The notes beneath the pieces were generated by a model. It made no database searches and was not told the origin of the DNA. It was given only the letters and a program-made list of their open reading frames with translations. The position numbers were made by a program, and so were the translations under genes. A DNA stretch of 64,000 bases from Halomonas huangheensis (GTDB lineage: Bacteria; Pseudomonadota; Gammaproteobacteria; Pseudomonadales; Halomonadaceae), in contig NZ_CP013106.1 in NCBI RefSeq assembly GCF_001431725.1, forward strand, positions 2,170,001 through 2,234,000, in the 5' to 3' direction. Positions 8,628 to 17,734 of this stretch are shown piece after piece (within the stretch, counting starts at the first letter, position 1; each line of letters begins with the position of its first letter).

Positions 8628-9331
8628 TGCGCCTGGATCGCTTTCTCGCTGAAACCACCGAACTGACTCGTGGCCTGGCCCGTCGTGTACTCACTGCAGG
8701 AGAAGTCACGGTCAATGGTGAGGTGGCGCGCAAGGGGGCGCGACACGTGAGTGAAGAGGATAGTGTGTGCTGGCGGGAGGAGCGCCTGGCACTGACCGGA
8801 CTGCGCTATGTCATGCTACACAAGCCATTGGGGGTGGAATGCAGTGCACGACGTAGTCTCTATCCTCGTGCTGTCGACCTGATTGAGCTTCCTCATCATG
8901 ATCGCTTGCAGCCGGTGGGGCGTCTGGATGTGGAGACATCAGGGCTATTGCTGTTCAGCGATGATGGCCAGTGGTCTCACCGGGTGACATCTCCGCGTTA
9001 TCGCTGCGCCAAGGTCTATCACGCCAGGTTGGCGCGATCACTTGAGGGCGATGCAGCGCTGGAAGCTATCAACCAATTTGCCGAAGGAATTCAGTTGGAG
9101 GGTGATGACACGCCAACTCGGCCCGCGCAACTGGAGTGTCTGACGCCACATGAGGTGCGATTGACCATCCATGAGGGGCGTTACCATCAAGTGCGCCGTA
9201 TGCTTGCTGCGATTGGCAATCATGTTGAAGTCTTGCACCGCGAATCGATCGGGCAGCTGGTGCTGGACCCTGACCTGGCACCGGGGCAGTGGCGTGAGTT
9301 GACTGACGCGGAAATCGCCTTGTTCCAATAG
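8627..9331 (+). CDS. rsuA: 16S rRNA pseudouridine(516) synthase RsuA
   Basis: 234 residues. An N-terminal S4 RNA-binding domain (MRLDRFLAET...RRVLTAGEVTVNG) precedes the RsuA/RluB/E/F catalytic domain, whose motif PVGRLDVETSGLLLFSDDG contains the catalytic Asp. This converts uridine 516 of 16S rRNA to pseudouridine during small-subunit assembly. It overlaps yafV by one base. Its stop codon lies inside the first unit of a short tandem repeat that continues for 60 bp downstream. Confidence 0.95.
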   Translation: MRLDRFLAETTELTRGLARRVLTAGEVTVNGEVARKGARHVSEEDSVCWREERLALTGLRYVMLHKPLGVECSARRSLYPRAVDLIELPHHDRLQPVGRLDVETSGLLLFSDDGQWSHRVTSPRYRCAKVYHARLARSLEGDAALEAINQFAEGIQLEGDDTPTRPAQLECLTPHEVRLTIHEGRYHQVRRMLAAIGNHVEVLHRESIGQLVLDPDLAPGQWRELTDAEIALFQ

Positions 9332-9394
9332 TGCCCGGTTCCTATAGCGCTTGTTCCTATAGTGCCTGGTTCCTATAGTGCTTGTTTCAATAGA
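9322..9394. repeat. tandem repeat, 15/16-bp unit, about five copies
   Basis: Units begin at 9322, 9338, 9353, 9369 and 9384 with consensus GTTCCTATAGTGCCTG, alternating 16 and 15 bp. The middle three are almost identical; the first overlaps the rsuA stop codon and the last is degenerate (GTTTCAATAG). No hairpin or coding potential explains the pattern, which looks like slipped-strand expansion of the gene's own 3' end. Confidence 0.85.
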
Positions 9395-9468
9395 GGAATC
9401 GTCGGTTGCGTTGTTCGAATCAGTGCCTTTGAGCGAATGGGGCGGTGTGGTCCATTCAGTTGTAGCCG

Positions 9469-11769
9469 CTAGTCGATGATCTTTATCCGCGCCCGGCCCT
9501 CGGCCTTGGCGCGGTAAAGCGCCTGGTCGGCCAGCGTCAGCAATGTATTCGGGTCGTTGGTATTCATGGGATAGCTGGCAATACCACAGGATACCGATAC
9601 TGTTCCCAGTGGCGTCTCTTCATAGCGGAAGGCAGACTCGGACAGTGCCTCGGTCATGCGTGAGATGCGCCGCTGGGCGTCTTCTGCCTGGGCGCCCGGC
9701 AGCAAGACGACAAACTCCTCTCCGCCCAGACGGCATACCACGTCAATGTCGCGAAAGCTGTTTGACAGCATCCGCGAAACGTTACGCAGCACAGCATCTC
9801 CGGCTGCATGGCCAAAGCGGTCATTGAACAGTTTGAAATGATCGATATCGATGATCGCCAGCGAAAGAGAGGAGTTCTGACGGAGGGCGATAGCAGCTTC
9901 ATGGGCCATCAATTCATCGAAGTAACGGCGATTGTGTAGTCCGGTCAGGCCATCCTGGTAGGACATGGTGGCCAGTTCTTCCTGCAGTGAAATGCTCGAC
10001 AGCACGAGGGAAAGTCGGCCGAGCCCCATTTCAATGAATTGTAGCGTTCGATCGCTGTGAGCCATCTTCCAGCGTTGCGTTTCACGGGGCAGCAGGTAGA
10101 GCACACCGAGTCGCTGGAACTGTTGGTTGGCACGAGGAATATCCAACGGCAGCAACCAGTGGGGTTGTTGCTGCGAACCGCCTGCCGCAGATGCATGTTG
10201 TGAGTTGCCAACAGAGCCGGCCGGGTCGCTATTGACCGGTCTGGAGGAGGCTCGAGGATGACTGGCGGATAGATACCGAATCGGAGGTGTTGGGTTGAGG
10301 CGGTCAGGAGCCTGATGATGGTCAGGCCAGGCAGTTGCCAGAATCAGGTTGCCCGTTTTAGGGTCTGGCCGATAAAAGGCACCGTGCAAGGGGTGAAGAA
10401 TATCGGGCATAGCCTCCATCGCATGGTGAAGGGCGCTTTCCAGAGCCGCCGAGCCTTGCAGGCGATCAATCAGGTTAGCCAGTTCCTGGCTCTTGTGATG
10501 TTCCACCGCCAGGATCGATGCGCGTTCACGCTCGCGTTCGGCATGGGCTTCCAGCGCTTTGGTGCGTGCATCGATCTCTCGCTCGAGAAAGGTGTTGAGG
10601 TGACTCAGTTCCTGTTGTGAGCGCGCGAAGAAGCGTATAGAGATCAACACGATGACCAGCACGAAAGCCAGGGCTCCGAGATTTACCGGGACGCTGTACC
10701 AATTGACCAGGCCGTGAGCCACCAGCATGTCGACGATCAGCACTCCGGCGAAGGCTGCATAGCTGATGATGACCAGCCATTGGTCGGTGTCGTAGGTGCG
10801 GTAGTATCTTAAGAGTATCAAGCCGATCAGGCTTAGACTGACCAGTAGCAGAATATCGAAGACCGGAAAGGCCATGGTCAGTGATGTCAGTCCCAGCAAA
10901 GCCAGGCCGATGGCGGCAATGGCATAGGCAAGGTGGGCGACCCAGATGCTGTGCAGTAGCCAGTGGCGACACTGGGGAAGCCAGTGTTCCAGCATCAGTG
11001 CCATGGCAATCGGCAGGGAAAAATAGCTGATGGCAGCCAGGTAGTCCCAGAGCAGAGGTCTTTCCAGCAACAACTGGCTGGCATCGCTCTCGGCGATAAC
11101 CATGATACCGGTCGCCAGCGCAAAGAGACCGATACTTGCCAATCGCCATTGCTGTGGACGTGCGATGATCAGTAGTCCGGCGAGACAGGCGATGACCATG
11201 CAAAGTGCCGAGACGGCCAGGTCGCCACGGGTATCAGCGACAATCATCGGTAGGACATCGGCCTTTTCCATGACCGCCACCTTGCCCCAGAGGCCGATGT
11301 CCTTGTACGTCGAATGCAGGCGTAGATAGAGATGCTCTCCGGCCGAATCAACAGGTAGCTCGATGGCATGCCAGACCCAGCCGGCAAAACTACCGGAACC
11401 ATCCTCATCCAGTTGGCCGTGTCGGTAGATGAGCCGTCCGTCGACATAGGCTTCGCCAATCAGGTTGAGGCTCGAAATGAACAGCACAGGTTGCAGCCAT
11501 TCGCCGACTGGTAAACGATGACGCATCCACAGGTTGTCCTGTTGGTTGCGACCGGGAGGGTTGCCAATCCCTGCCATCGGCTGCCAGAGATCTGTCGCAT
11601 CATCGGCAACTGACCATTGAGGTACGCCATCGGCAGAGAGCGGAGAATCGCCCCAACGATACTCCCAGCCCTCTTCAAGAGGCATCTCGGGTGCAGATGC
11701 GGTAGCAGCACCGCATAACAGCACTCCAAGCAGAAGGGTGCCGATTACATGAAGCACCAAGCGAGTCAT
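9469..11769 (-). CDS. membrane diguanylate cyclase with 7TMR-DISM sensor
   Basis: 766 residues. Order: signal peptide (1-26); a periplasmic beta-rich DISMED2-like domain to about 175 (EAYVDGRLIYRHG); seven hydrophobic helices (about 185-385); a coiled coil rich in Glu and Arg (about 390-425); a GAF-like stretch (about 430-590); and a GGDEF domain. The active-site GGEEF is at 682-686 and an RxxD inhibitory site (RDID) sits five residues upstream. The protein should make cyclic di-GMP from two GTP in response to a periplasmic ligand, with product inhibition. A Ser/Pro/Gly-rich insert near residues 490-540 (SSRPVNSDPAGSVGNSQ) interrupts the GAF-like region and is unusual. No partner gene adjoins. 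Confidence 0.92.
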   Translation of the reverse strand: MTRLVLHVIGTLLLGVLLCGAATASAPEMPLEEGWEYRWGDSPLSADGVPQWSVADDATDLWQPMAGIGNPPGRNQQDNLWMRHRLPVGEWLQPVLFISSLNLIGEAYVDGRLIYRHGQLDEDGSGSFAGWVWHAIELPVDSAGEHLYLRLHSTYKDIGLWGKVAVMEKADVLPMIVADTRGDLAVSALCMVIACLAGLLIIARPQQWRLASIGLFALATGIMVIAESDASQLLLERPLLWDYLAAISYFSLPIAMALMLEHWLPQCRHWLLHSIWVAHLAYAIAAIGLALLGLTSLTMAFPVFDILLLVSLSLIGLILLRYYRTYDTDQWLVIISYAAFAGVLIVDMLVAHGLVNWYSVPVNLGALAFVLVIVLISIRFFARSQQELSHLNTFLEREIDARTKALEAHAERERERASILAVEHHKSQELANLIDRLQGSAALESALHHAMEAMPDILHPLHGAFYRPDPKTGNLILATAWPDHHQAPDRLNPTPPIRYLSASHPRASSRPVNSDPAGSVGNSQHASAAGGSQQQPHWLLPLDIPRANQQFQRLGVLYLLPRETQRWKMAHSDRTLQFIEMGLGRLSLVLSSISLQEELATMSYQDGLTGLHNRRYFDELMAHEAAIALRQNSSLSLAIIDIDHFKLFNDRFGHAAGDAVLRNVSRMLSNSFRDIDVVCRLGGEEFVVLLPGAQAEDAQRRISRMTEALSESAFRYEETPLGTVSVSCGIASYPMNTNDPNTLLTLADQALYRAKAEGRARIKIID

Positions 11770-11964
11770 AACGTATCCAAGCGTAACAGACCTGGGCAGT
11801 ATAGAACGGTGGGGCGTGGAAGATCTGGTAGGTTCTGGTGTCGCTACATCAACGCAACAGAATGCTCGAACGTAATCTGTATTTATACCGTTATCTTGTG
11901 AGCTGAGACCAAGGCGATAAGCCTACTTCCTGAAACTCGATCAGTCAGCAGAGGGAGTCTGGCG

Positions 11965-13548
11965 TCATGTCGCTAGACTCGATGCTGCAATCAATGCCTT
12001 GGTGTAGTCGCTGCCAGGGTTGGCAAGAACCTGCTCACTGTCGCCCTGTTCGACAAGCTGTCCATCCTTCAGCACGAGAATTCGATGCGCCATGGCACGA
12101 ACAACAGAGAGGTCGTGGCTGATGAATACATAGCTGACCCCATGACGATGTTGCAGATTGCGTAACAATTCCACCAGTTGCTTCTGTATGGTGCGATCGA
12201 GCGCTGAAGTCGGCTCGTCGAGAATGATCAAGTGAGGTTCAAGAATGATCGCTCGAGCCACGGCAATTCGTTGCCGCTGACCACCTGAAAATTCGTGAGG
12301 ATAGCGTTCGGCGACATCTTCCGGCAGTCCAACTTCGCGAAGTGTTCGGCGGACTCGCTCGTTGACCTCATCATCACTGAGCTCAGGGTGATGGAAGCGT
12401 AGCCCTTCGCTGACGATATCGGCGACTGGCATGCGTGGTGATAACGAACCGAAAGGATCCTGGAACACGACCTGAATCTCCTTGCGCTGTCGGCGCAGAG
12501 ACTCTCCCCGTAATTGATCGAGTCGTTGACCATTGAAGTCGATCTCACCTTGACTGGTCACCAGCCGCAGTAGTGCCAGGGCAAGGGTGGTCTTGCCTGA
12601 ACCGGACTCGCCAACAATGCCAAGCGTTTCACCGGGGGCGACTTGGAGGTCCAGAGGCACTAGCGCTTCAAACGCTGGAGGTCGTCGACGCAATAGACGT
12701 TTAGGGCGCTGGAAACTGACACCCAACTGCCGCGCGGCGAGTAGGGAACCACTCTGGGTCACCGGTGTTGGACGACCCACGGGCTCCGCATCCAGCAGAT
12801 CACGCGTGTGTGCGCTGCGAGGCTGGCTGAAGACCTGCTGGACGCTGCCGGTCTCCTGGTGTTCACCATGATGGAGAACACAGACGCGGTCGGCATGTCG
12901 GCGCACCAGATTCAGGTCATGGGTGATGAACAGCATTCCCATAGCGTGGTGGTCGCGCAGTTCTGCGAGCAACGCGAGGATTTCCTGCTGGACGGTGACG
13001 TCGAGCGCAGTGGTCGGTTCATCGGCGACCAGCAGTTGAGGGTTGTTGGCGATGGCCATGGCGATCATCACGCGCTGGCGCTGGCCGCCGGAGAGCTGGT
13101 GTGGCCAGGCGGCGAGTAGCTCGCTGGCCCGCGGCAGTTTGACCTGCTCAAGAAGCTCCTGGCAGCGCTGCCAGGCCTGGGGCCCACGTAATCCCTGGTG
13201 CAGACGCAGGGCTTCCCCGAGTTGCCGTCCGATGGTATGCAGGGGATTGAGGGAGGTCATCGGCTCCTGAAAGATGAAGCCGATACGGTTGCCGAGCACC
13301 GTTTGCCATTGGCGTCGAGTCAAGCCAGCCAGGTCGAGTTCAGCGAGACGTCGCTTGCCGCTGACAACAGCGTTGTCTGGAAGCAGATTGAGTGCCGCCA
13401 GCGCTGCGACTGTCTTGCCGGAACCGGATTCACCGACCAATGCCAGAGTTTCGCCAGCAGCGACGGACAGCGACAGGCGGTTGACGACAGTTTTACCGTC
13501 AAAGACCACGCTGACATCGTCGAGGGCAAACAGCGAATCAGTGGTCAT
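11965..13548 (-). CDS. yejF: peptide ABC transporter, duplicated ATPase YejF
   Basis: 527 residues from ATG 13548, which has CAGGAG six bases upstream and overlaps the yejE stop by 11 bp. Two complete ABC ATPase halves are fused. The first has Walker A GESGSGKT, signature LSGGQRQRV and Walker B LLVADEPT. The second has GESGSGKT, FSGGQRQRI and LIILDEPTSALD. It powers the Yej importer, known in enterobacteria to take up microcin C and other N-formylated or short peptides. It is the last gene of yejABEF on the minus strand. Confidence 0.95.
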   Translation of the reverse strand: MTTDSLFALDDVSVVFDGKTVVNRLSLSVAAGETLALVGESGSGKTVAALAALNLLPDNAVVSGKRRLAELDLAGLTRRQWQTVLGNRIGFIFQEPMTSLNPLHTIGRQLGEALRLHQGLRGPQAWQRCQELLEQVKLPRASELLAAWPHQLSGGQRQRVMIAMAIANNPQLLVADEPTTALDVTVQQEILALLAELRDHHAMGMLFITHDLNLVRRHADRVCVLHHGEHQETGSVQQVFSQPRSAHTRDLLDAEPVGRPTPVTQSGSLLAARQLGVSFQRPKRLLRRRPPAFEALVPLDLQVAPGETLGIVGESGSGKTTLALALLRLVTSQGEIDFNGQRLDQLRGESLRRQRKEIQVVFQDPFGSLSPRMPVADIVSEGLRFHHPELSDDEVNERVRRTLREVGLPEDVAERYPHEFSGGQRQRIAVARAIILEPHLIILDEPTSALDRTIQKQLVELLRNLQHRHGVSYVFISHDLSVVRAMAHRILVLKDGQLVEQGDSEQVLANPGSDYTKALIAASSLAT

Positions 13549-14632
13549 CGGCGGCTCCTGTGCCTGCGGTGCTGACATGTTGTACATGGCGTGGGTCGAA
13601 GGCATCGCGCACACCTTCGCCGATAAACACCAACAGCGAAAGCATGGTGGCGAGCGTCATGAACGCAGTGATCCCCAACCAGGGCGCCTGAAGGTTATTC
13701 TTTCCCTGAGCGACCAACTCCCCCAGTGAAGGTGAGCCGGGAGGGAGGCCAAAGCCGAGGAAGTCCAGCGATGTCAGCGTGGTAATGGCACCGGTGAACA
13801 GGAAGGGCACAAAGGTCAGAGTCGCCACCATGGCGTTGGGTAGAACGTGACGCCACATGATCAGGCGAGAATGCAGGCCCATGGCCTTCGCTGCACGAAC
13901 GTACTCGAGATTGCGTGCTCGCAGGAACTCGGCGCGCACGATGTCCACCAGCCCGAGCCACGAAAACAGTAGCATGATGCCCAACAGCCACCAGATATTG
14001 GGTTCGACCAGGCTGGCGAGAATGATCAGCAGGAACAGCACGGGCAGGCCAGACCAGATTTCGGTGAAACGCTGGCCGATCAGGTCGACCTTGCCGCCGA
14101 AGTACCCTTGGACTCCACCAATGACGACGCCCAGAACCAGTGAGCCTGCGGTTAGTGTCAAGGCGAAGACCACCGACAAGCGGAAGCCGTAGATGACCCT
14201 GGCCAATACATCGCGACCCTGGTCATCGGTGCCCAGCCAGTGGCGTGCATCGGGTGGCGCGGGTGATGGACGAGAGAGGTGCATGTCGATGGTGTTGTAG
14301 GAGAAGGGAATCAGAGGCCACAGCATCCAGCCTTTGCTGTTTATCTCCTGTTGAGTGAAAGGGTCGTGATAGTCCGCTGACGTGGGTAGTCGCCCGGCAA
14401 AGTCAGTGTCCTTGTAGTCATTCCACAATGGGAAGTACATCTGCTGCTCGTAGTGCACCAGCAGGGGCCGGTCATTGGCGACCAGCTCTGCACCAAGGCT
14501 GATCACCAGAAGAATCGAGAACAACCACAGTGACCACCAGCCACGACGATGGTGGCGGAACACCTGTATTCGTCGACGAGTTATGGGCGAAGCCTTGGGG
14601 AGAAAGGGCCTTGTGAGAGATCGTGACTGCAT
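13538..14632 (-). CDS. yejE: peptide ABC transporter permease YejE
   Basis: 364 residues from ATG 14632, two bases after the yejB stop and with GGGAG at about nine bases. The N-terminus has one hydrophobic helix (WWSLWLFSILLVISLGAELV), followed by a periplasmic insert containing the YejE/OppC type HWLGTDDQGRDVLARVIYGFR, then five helices of the binding-protein-dependent permease fold. The EAA loop is seen near YVRAAKAMGLHSRLIMWRHV. It pairs with YejB in the inner membrane. Confidence 0.94.
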   Translation of the reverse strand: MQSRSLTRPFLPKASPITRRRIQVFRHHRRGWWSLWLFSILLVISLGAELVANDRPLLVHYEQQMYFPLWNDYKDTDFAGRLPTSADYHDPFTQQEINSKGWMLWPLIPFSYNTIDMHLSRPSPAPPDARHWLGTDDQGRDVLARVIYGFRLSVVFALTLTAGSLVLGVVIGGVQGYFGGKVDLIGQRFTEIWSGLPVLFLLIILASLVEPNIWWLLGIMLLFSWLGLVDIVRAEFLRARNLEYVRAAKAMGLHSRLIMWRHVLPNAMVATLTFVPFLFTGAITTLTSLDFLGFGLPPGSPSLGELVAQGKNNLQAPWLGITAFMTLATMLSLLVFIGEGVRDAFDPRHVQHVSTAGTGAADDH

Positions 14633-14634
14633 GC

Positions 14635-15708
14635 TCAGGACTCCCGGGAAGCAAAGTCGATACGTGGATCGATCCACACGTAAGTGAGATCCGAGACCAA
14701 CTTGAGAACGAGGCCGATCAGCGTATAGAGATACAGGGTGCCGAAGATGACGGGATAGTCGCGCTGGGTAACTGCTTCAAAGCCCAGTAGCCCGAGCCCA
14801 TCCAGTGAGAAGATCACCTCGATCAGCAAGGAGCCGGTGAAGAAGATGCCAATCAGCGCCGACGGCAGGCCAGCGATGATGATCAACATGGCATTGCGGA
14901 AGACATGGCCGTAGAGGATTCGGTTCTCGCTGGCGCCCTTGGCACGAGCGGTGAGCACATACTGTCGATGGATCTCGTCGAGGAAGCTGTTCTTGGTGAG
15001 CATGGTCAGAGTGGCAAAGCTACCGATCGCGGATGCGCTTACCGGCAGCACGATATGCCACAGGTAGTCCTTTATTTTCCCCCAGGTGCTCAGGTCTGCG
15101 AAGTCCGGGGAGGTCAGCCCGCGCAGCGGGAACAGATCCCAATAGCTGCCGCCGGCAAAGAGTACGATCAGCAGTAGGGCGAACAGGAATCCAGGCACCG
15201 CATAGCCGACAATCACCACCCCCGATGTCCAGACATCAAATGCCGAGCCGTGGCGCAAGGCCTTGCGGATACCCAGCGGAATGGAGATCAGGTAGACCAG
15301 CAGTGTGGTCCATAGTCCCAGCGATATCGATACCGGCAATCGCTCAATCATCAGGCTGATCACCGGCTGACCGCGAAAGAAGCTCTCTCCGAAGTCGAAG
15401 GTCGCGTAGTTGCCCATCATGTCGATGAAGCGTTCGTGGGCCGGCTTGTCAAAGCCGAACTGATGCTCGAGCTGCTCGATGTATTGCTGAGGAATACCGC
15501 GACTGCCTCGGCTGGTACCACTGGATTCCAGGGTATCCCCGCCACCGCCGAGGTGTGTGCTGGATTCGGCGGAAAGACCCTCGAAGCGAGCCAATATCTG
15601 GTCGATGGGGCCGCCAGGCGCAGCCTGAACGATGAGGAAGTTGAGCAGCATGACGCCAACCAGGGTCGGTATCATCAGTAACAGGCGGCGCAGGATATAG
15701 GCGGCCAC
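14635..15708 (-). CDS. yejB: peptide ABC transporter permease YejB
   Basis: 357 residues. The start is GTG 15708, with AAGGA six bases upstream. Hydrophobic N-terminus ([31 protein letters not shown]) typical of DppB/OppB-type permeases, then a periplasmic loop and five more helices; the EAA motif is seen in [23 protein letters not shown]. The periplasmic loop contains a Gly/Ser-rich stretch ([19 protein letters not shown]). It lies between yejA and yejE in the same operon. Confidence 0.94.
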   Translation of the reverse strand: MAAYILRRLLLMIPTLVGVMLLNFLIVQAAPGGPIDQILARFEGLSAESSTHLGGGGDTLESSGTSRGSRGIPQQYIEQLEHQFGFDKPAHERFIDMMGNYATFDFGESFFRGQPVISLMIERLPVSISLGLWTTLLVYLISIPLGIRKALRHGSAFDVWTSGVVIVGYAVPGFLFALLLIVLFAGGSYWDLFPLRGLTSPDFADLSTWGKIKDYLWHIVLPVSASAIGSFATLTMLTKNSFLDEIHRQYVLTARAKGASENRILYGHVFRNAMLIIIAGLPSALIGIFFTGSLLIEVIFSLDGLGLLGFEAVTQRDYPVIFGTLYLYTLIGLVLKLVSDLTYVWIDPRIDFASRES

Positions 15709-15718
15709 GGCATTTCCT

Positions 15719-15798
15719 TACTTGTGCTCGAGTGGTAGTACTTACGAGTTGTAGTACTTACGAGTTGTAGTACTCGCGAGTTGCAGTGCTCACGAGTG
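15719..15798. repeat. tandem repeat, 16-bp unit, four to five copies, between yejA and yejB
   Basis: Consensus GTAGTACTTACGAGTT. Perfect copies at 15735-15750 and 15751-15766, near-perfect at 15767-15782, diverged at 15783-15798, and a decayed unit at 15719-15734. Every unit is exactly 16 bp. It fills most of the 124-bp spacer between the yejA stop and the yejB start, and lies in the transcribed leader of yejB. Confidence 0.88.
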
Positions 15799-15832
15799 GA
15801 TTGTATCCGGCGGACTGGGGCTGTCCAGGCCG

Positions 15833-17659
15833 TCAGCGGTTACGCTGACGGCTCTCGACGCGCTTGGCTCGTTCCGGGTCAATCCACCACGAGGATAGAT
15901 CCAGTGCGTACGGTGAGAAAGGTTCTCGGTAGCCAAACTTGTCCCAGATCGCGATACGATACGCTGCCAGATGGAACTGGGGGATCACATAAAAGCCCCA
16001 GCGTAATACTCGGTCCAACGCCTGGGCTGCAGCATCCATTTCCTCACGCGAGGAAGCCGCGATCAAATCATCGACCAGCGTATCGATCACCGGGTCCTCA
16101 AGACCAATCAAGTTTCGGCTCTGCGGCCGTTCAGCGTATTCGCTACCCCAGTATTCACGCTGTTCGTTCCCGGGATTGGCAGATTGAGGAAAACTGCCGA
16201 CAACCATGTCGAAATCGAAGTTACGCAGTCGGTTCAGGTACTGATTGACGTCCACGGTGCGTACCCGGGCCCGGATACCGATGCGTGCCAGGTTGCGTAC
16301 CAGCGGCTGAGCAATGCGCTCGAATTGGGTGCTGTAGAGCAGGATCTCAATATTCAACGGCTGGTTGGTAGCGGTGTTGATCATTACACCGTCACGTGCC
16401 TCATAACCCGCTGCTCGCAATAGATCCATTGCCTTGTACAGACGTTGACGCAGGTCATCGGGCTGTTTGATGGGCAAAGGTTCGTTGAACAGTCGCTCCG
16501 GCAGTTCGTCACTCAGTGGTTCGAGTAATTCGAGTTCGCCCGGCGATGGAAGCCCTGTGGCTTCCATCTCGGAATTCTCGAAATAACTGTCGGTAGCCTG
16601 ATAGGCGCCATAGAACAGGTTCTGGTTGAGCCAGTCGAAGTCGAATGCCAGGGTAATGGCCTCGCGCACTCGAACATCGTCGAACCTGGGCTCACGCAGG
16701 TTCATCACGAACGACTGCATGCCTGCGGGCTGACCGTCAGGAACAATTATCTGCTTGACCAGACCCTCCTCATGAGCGGGGAAGTCATAGGCGGTTGCCC
16801 AGTTGCTGGCCGAAGATTCGAGTCGAAAGTCGATCAGTCCGGCCTTGAAGGCCTCCAGCGCCACCGACTGGTCGCGATAGTAGTCGTATTCGAGACGTTC
16901 GATGTTATAGCGGCCGCGATTCAGGCCCAACTCCTTGCCCCAGTAGCTGTCGTCGCGTTGATAGACGATGCGGCGCCCTGGCGACACTTCAGAAATACGA
17001 TAGGGGCCTGAGCCAAACAGTGGGGCGCGGGTCACTGCCTCAAAATCGCGCCCCGCCCAGAAGTGTTCGGGAAGTACCGGCAGTTGGCCGATGATCAGTG
17101 GCAGCTCACGGGACTCACTGTCACCCAGCTCGAAGCGGACGGTGTCTCGATCGACAGCGATGGCGTCAGTGACGTCGGAATAGTAGGCGCGGTAGAAGGG
17201 ACTGCCTTTGGTGGTCAGGGTGTCAAAACTGAAGACGACATCCTCGGCCAGTACCGGTTCCCCATCCTGGAAATGCGCTTCTGGACGCAGGTCGAATTCG
17301 ACCCAGCGACGATCCGGGTCAAGACGAATACCGCCTGCCAGCAACCCATACATGGTGAAGGGCTCATTGGGGCTGGATTCGAGCAGAGTATCGTATACCT
17401 GCATCAACCCTGACGCAGGTGTACCCCGGACAATGAAGGGGTTGGTCGAGTCGAAGCTGCCCTGTGCGGCTTGAGCCATGGTGCCGCCATGGGGAGCATC
17501 TGGGTTGACGTGTGGCAAGTGGTCGAAGCCTGGCGGCAAGGCGGGGTCACCAAAGAGCGCCAGAGCATGAACGGTGGGGACTTCCGCAGGTTCAGCAGCC
17601 TGTAGCGTAGTGCTGAGCACGATGCTCAGCAAGCCCAGGCCAGTCACCACATTTCGCAT
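15833..17659 (-). CDS. yejA: periplasmic peptide-binding protein YejA
   Basis: 608 residues from ATG 17659, which has AAGGAAGG upstream; the longer frame to 17722 lacks a site. A cleavable signal peptide (MRNVVTGLGLLSIVLSTTLQAA) precedes an SBP_bac_5 fold. Conserved stretches include ALALFGDPALPPGFDHLPHV and HGGTMAQAAQGSFDSTNPFI. It delivers peptides to the YejBEF complex. It is the first gene of the operon and is separated from yejB by the 16-bp tandem repeat. Confidence 0.94.
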   Translation of the reverse strand: MRNVVTGLGLLSIVLSTTLQAAEPAEVPTVHALALFGDPALPPGFDHLPHVNPDAPHGGTMAQAAQGSFDSTNPFIVRGTPASGLMQVYDTLLESSPNEPFTMYGLLAGGIRLDPDRRWVEFDLRPEAHFQDGEPVLAEDVVFSFDTLTTKGSPFYRAYYSDVTDAIAVDRDTVRFELGDSESRELPLIIGQLPVLPEHFWAGRDFEAVTRAPLFGSGPYRISEVSPGRRIVYQRDDSYWGKELGLNRGRYNIERLEYDYYRDQSVALEAFKAGLIDFRLESSASNWATAYDFPAHEEGLVKQIIVPDGQPAGMQSFVMNLREPRFDDVRVREAITLAFDFDWLNQNLFYGAYQATDSYFENSEMEATGLPSPGELELLEPLSDELPERLFNEPLPIKQPDDLRQRLYKAMDLLRAAGYEARDGVMINTATNQPLNIEILLYSTQFERIAQPLVRNLARIGIRARVRTVDVNQYLNRLRNFDFDMVVGSFPQSANPGNEQREYWGSEYAERPQSRNLIGLEDPVIDTLVDDLIAASSREEMDAAAQALDRVLRWGFYVIPQFHLAAYRIAIWDKFGYREPFSPYALDLSSWWIDPERAKRVESRQRNR

Positions 17660-17734
17660 CAAGCTGCTTTCCTTCCTTTGCCGGAGTCGTGAACAGGGCC
17701 TCCAGAGTGAGGCCCTGTTCACGGCATGAAAGTG

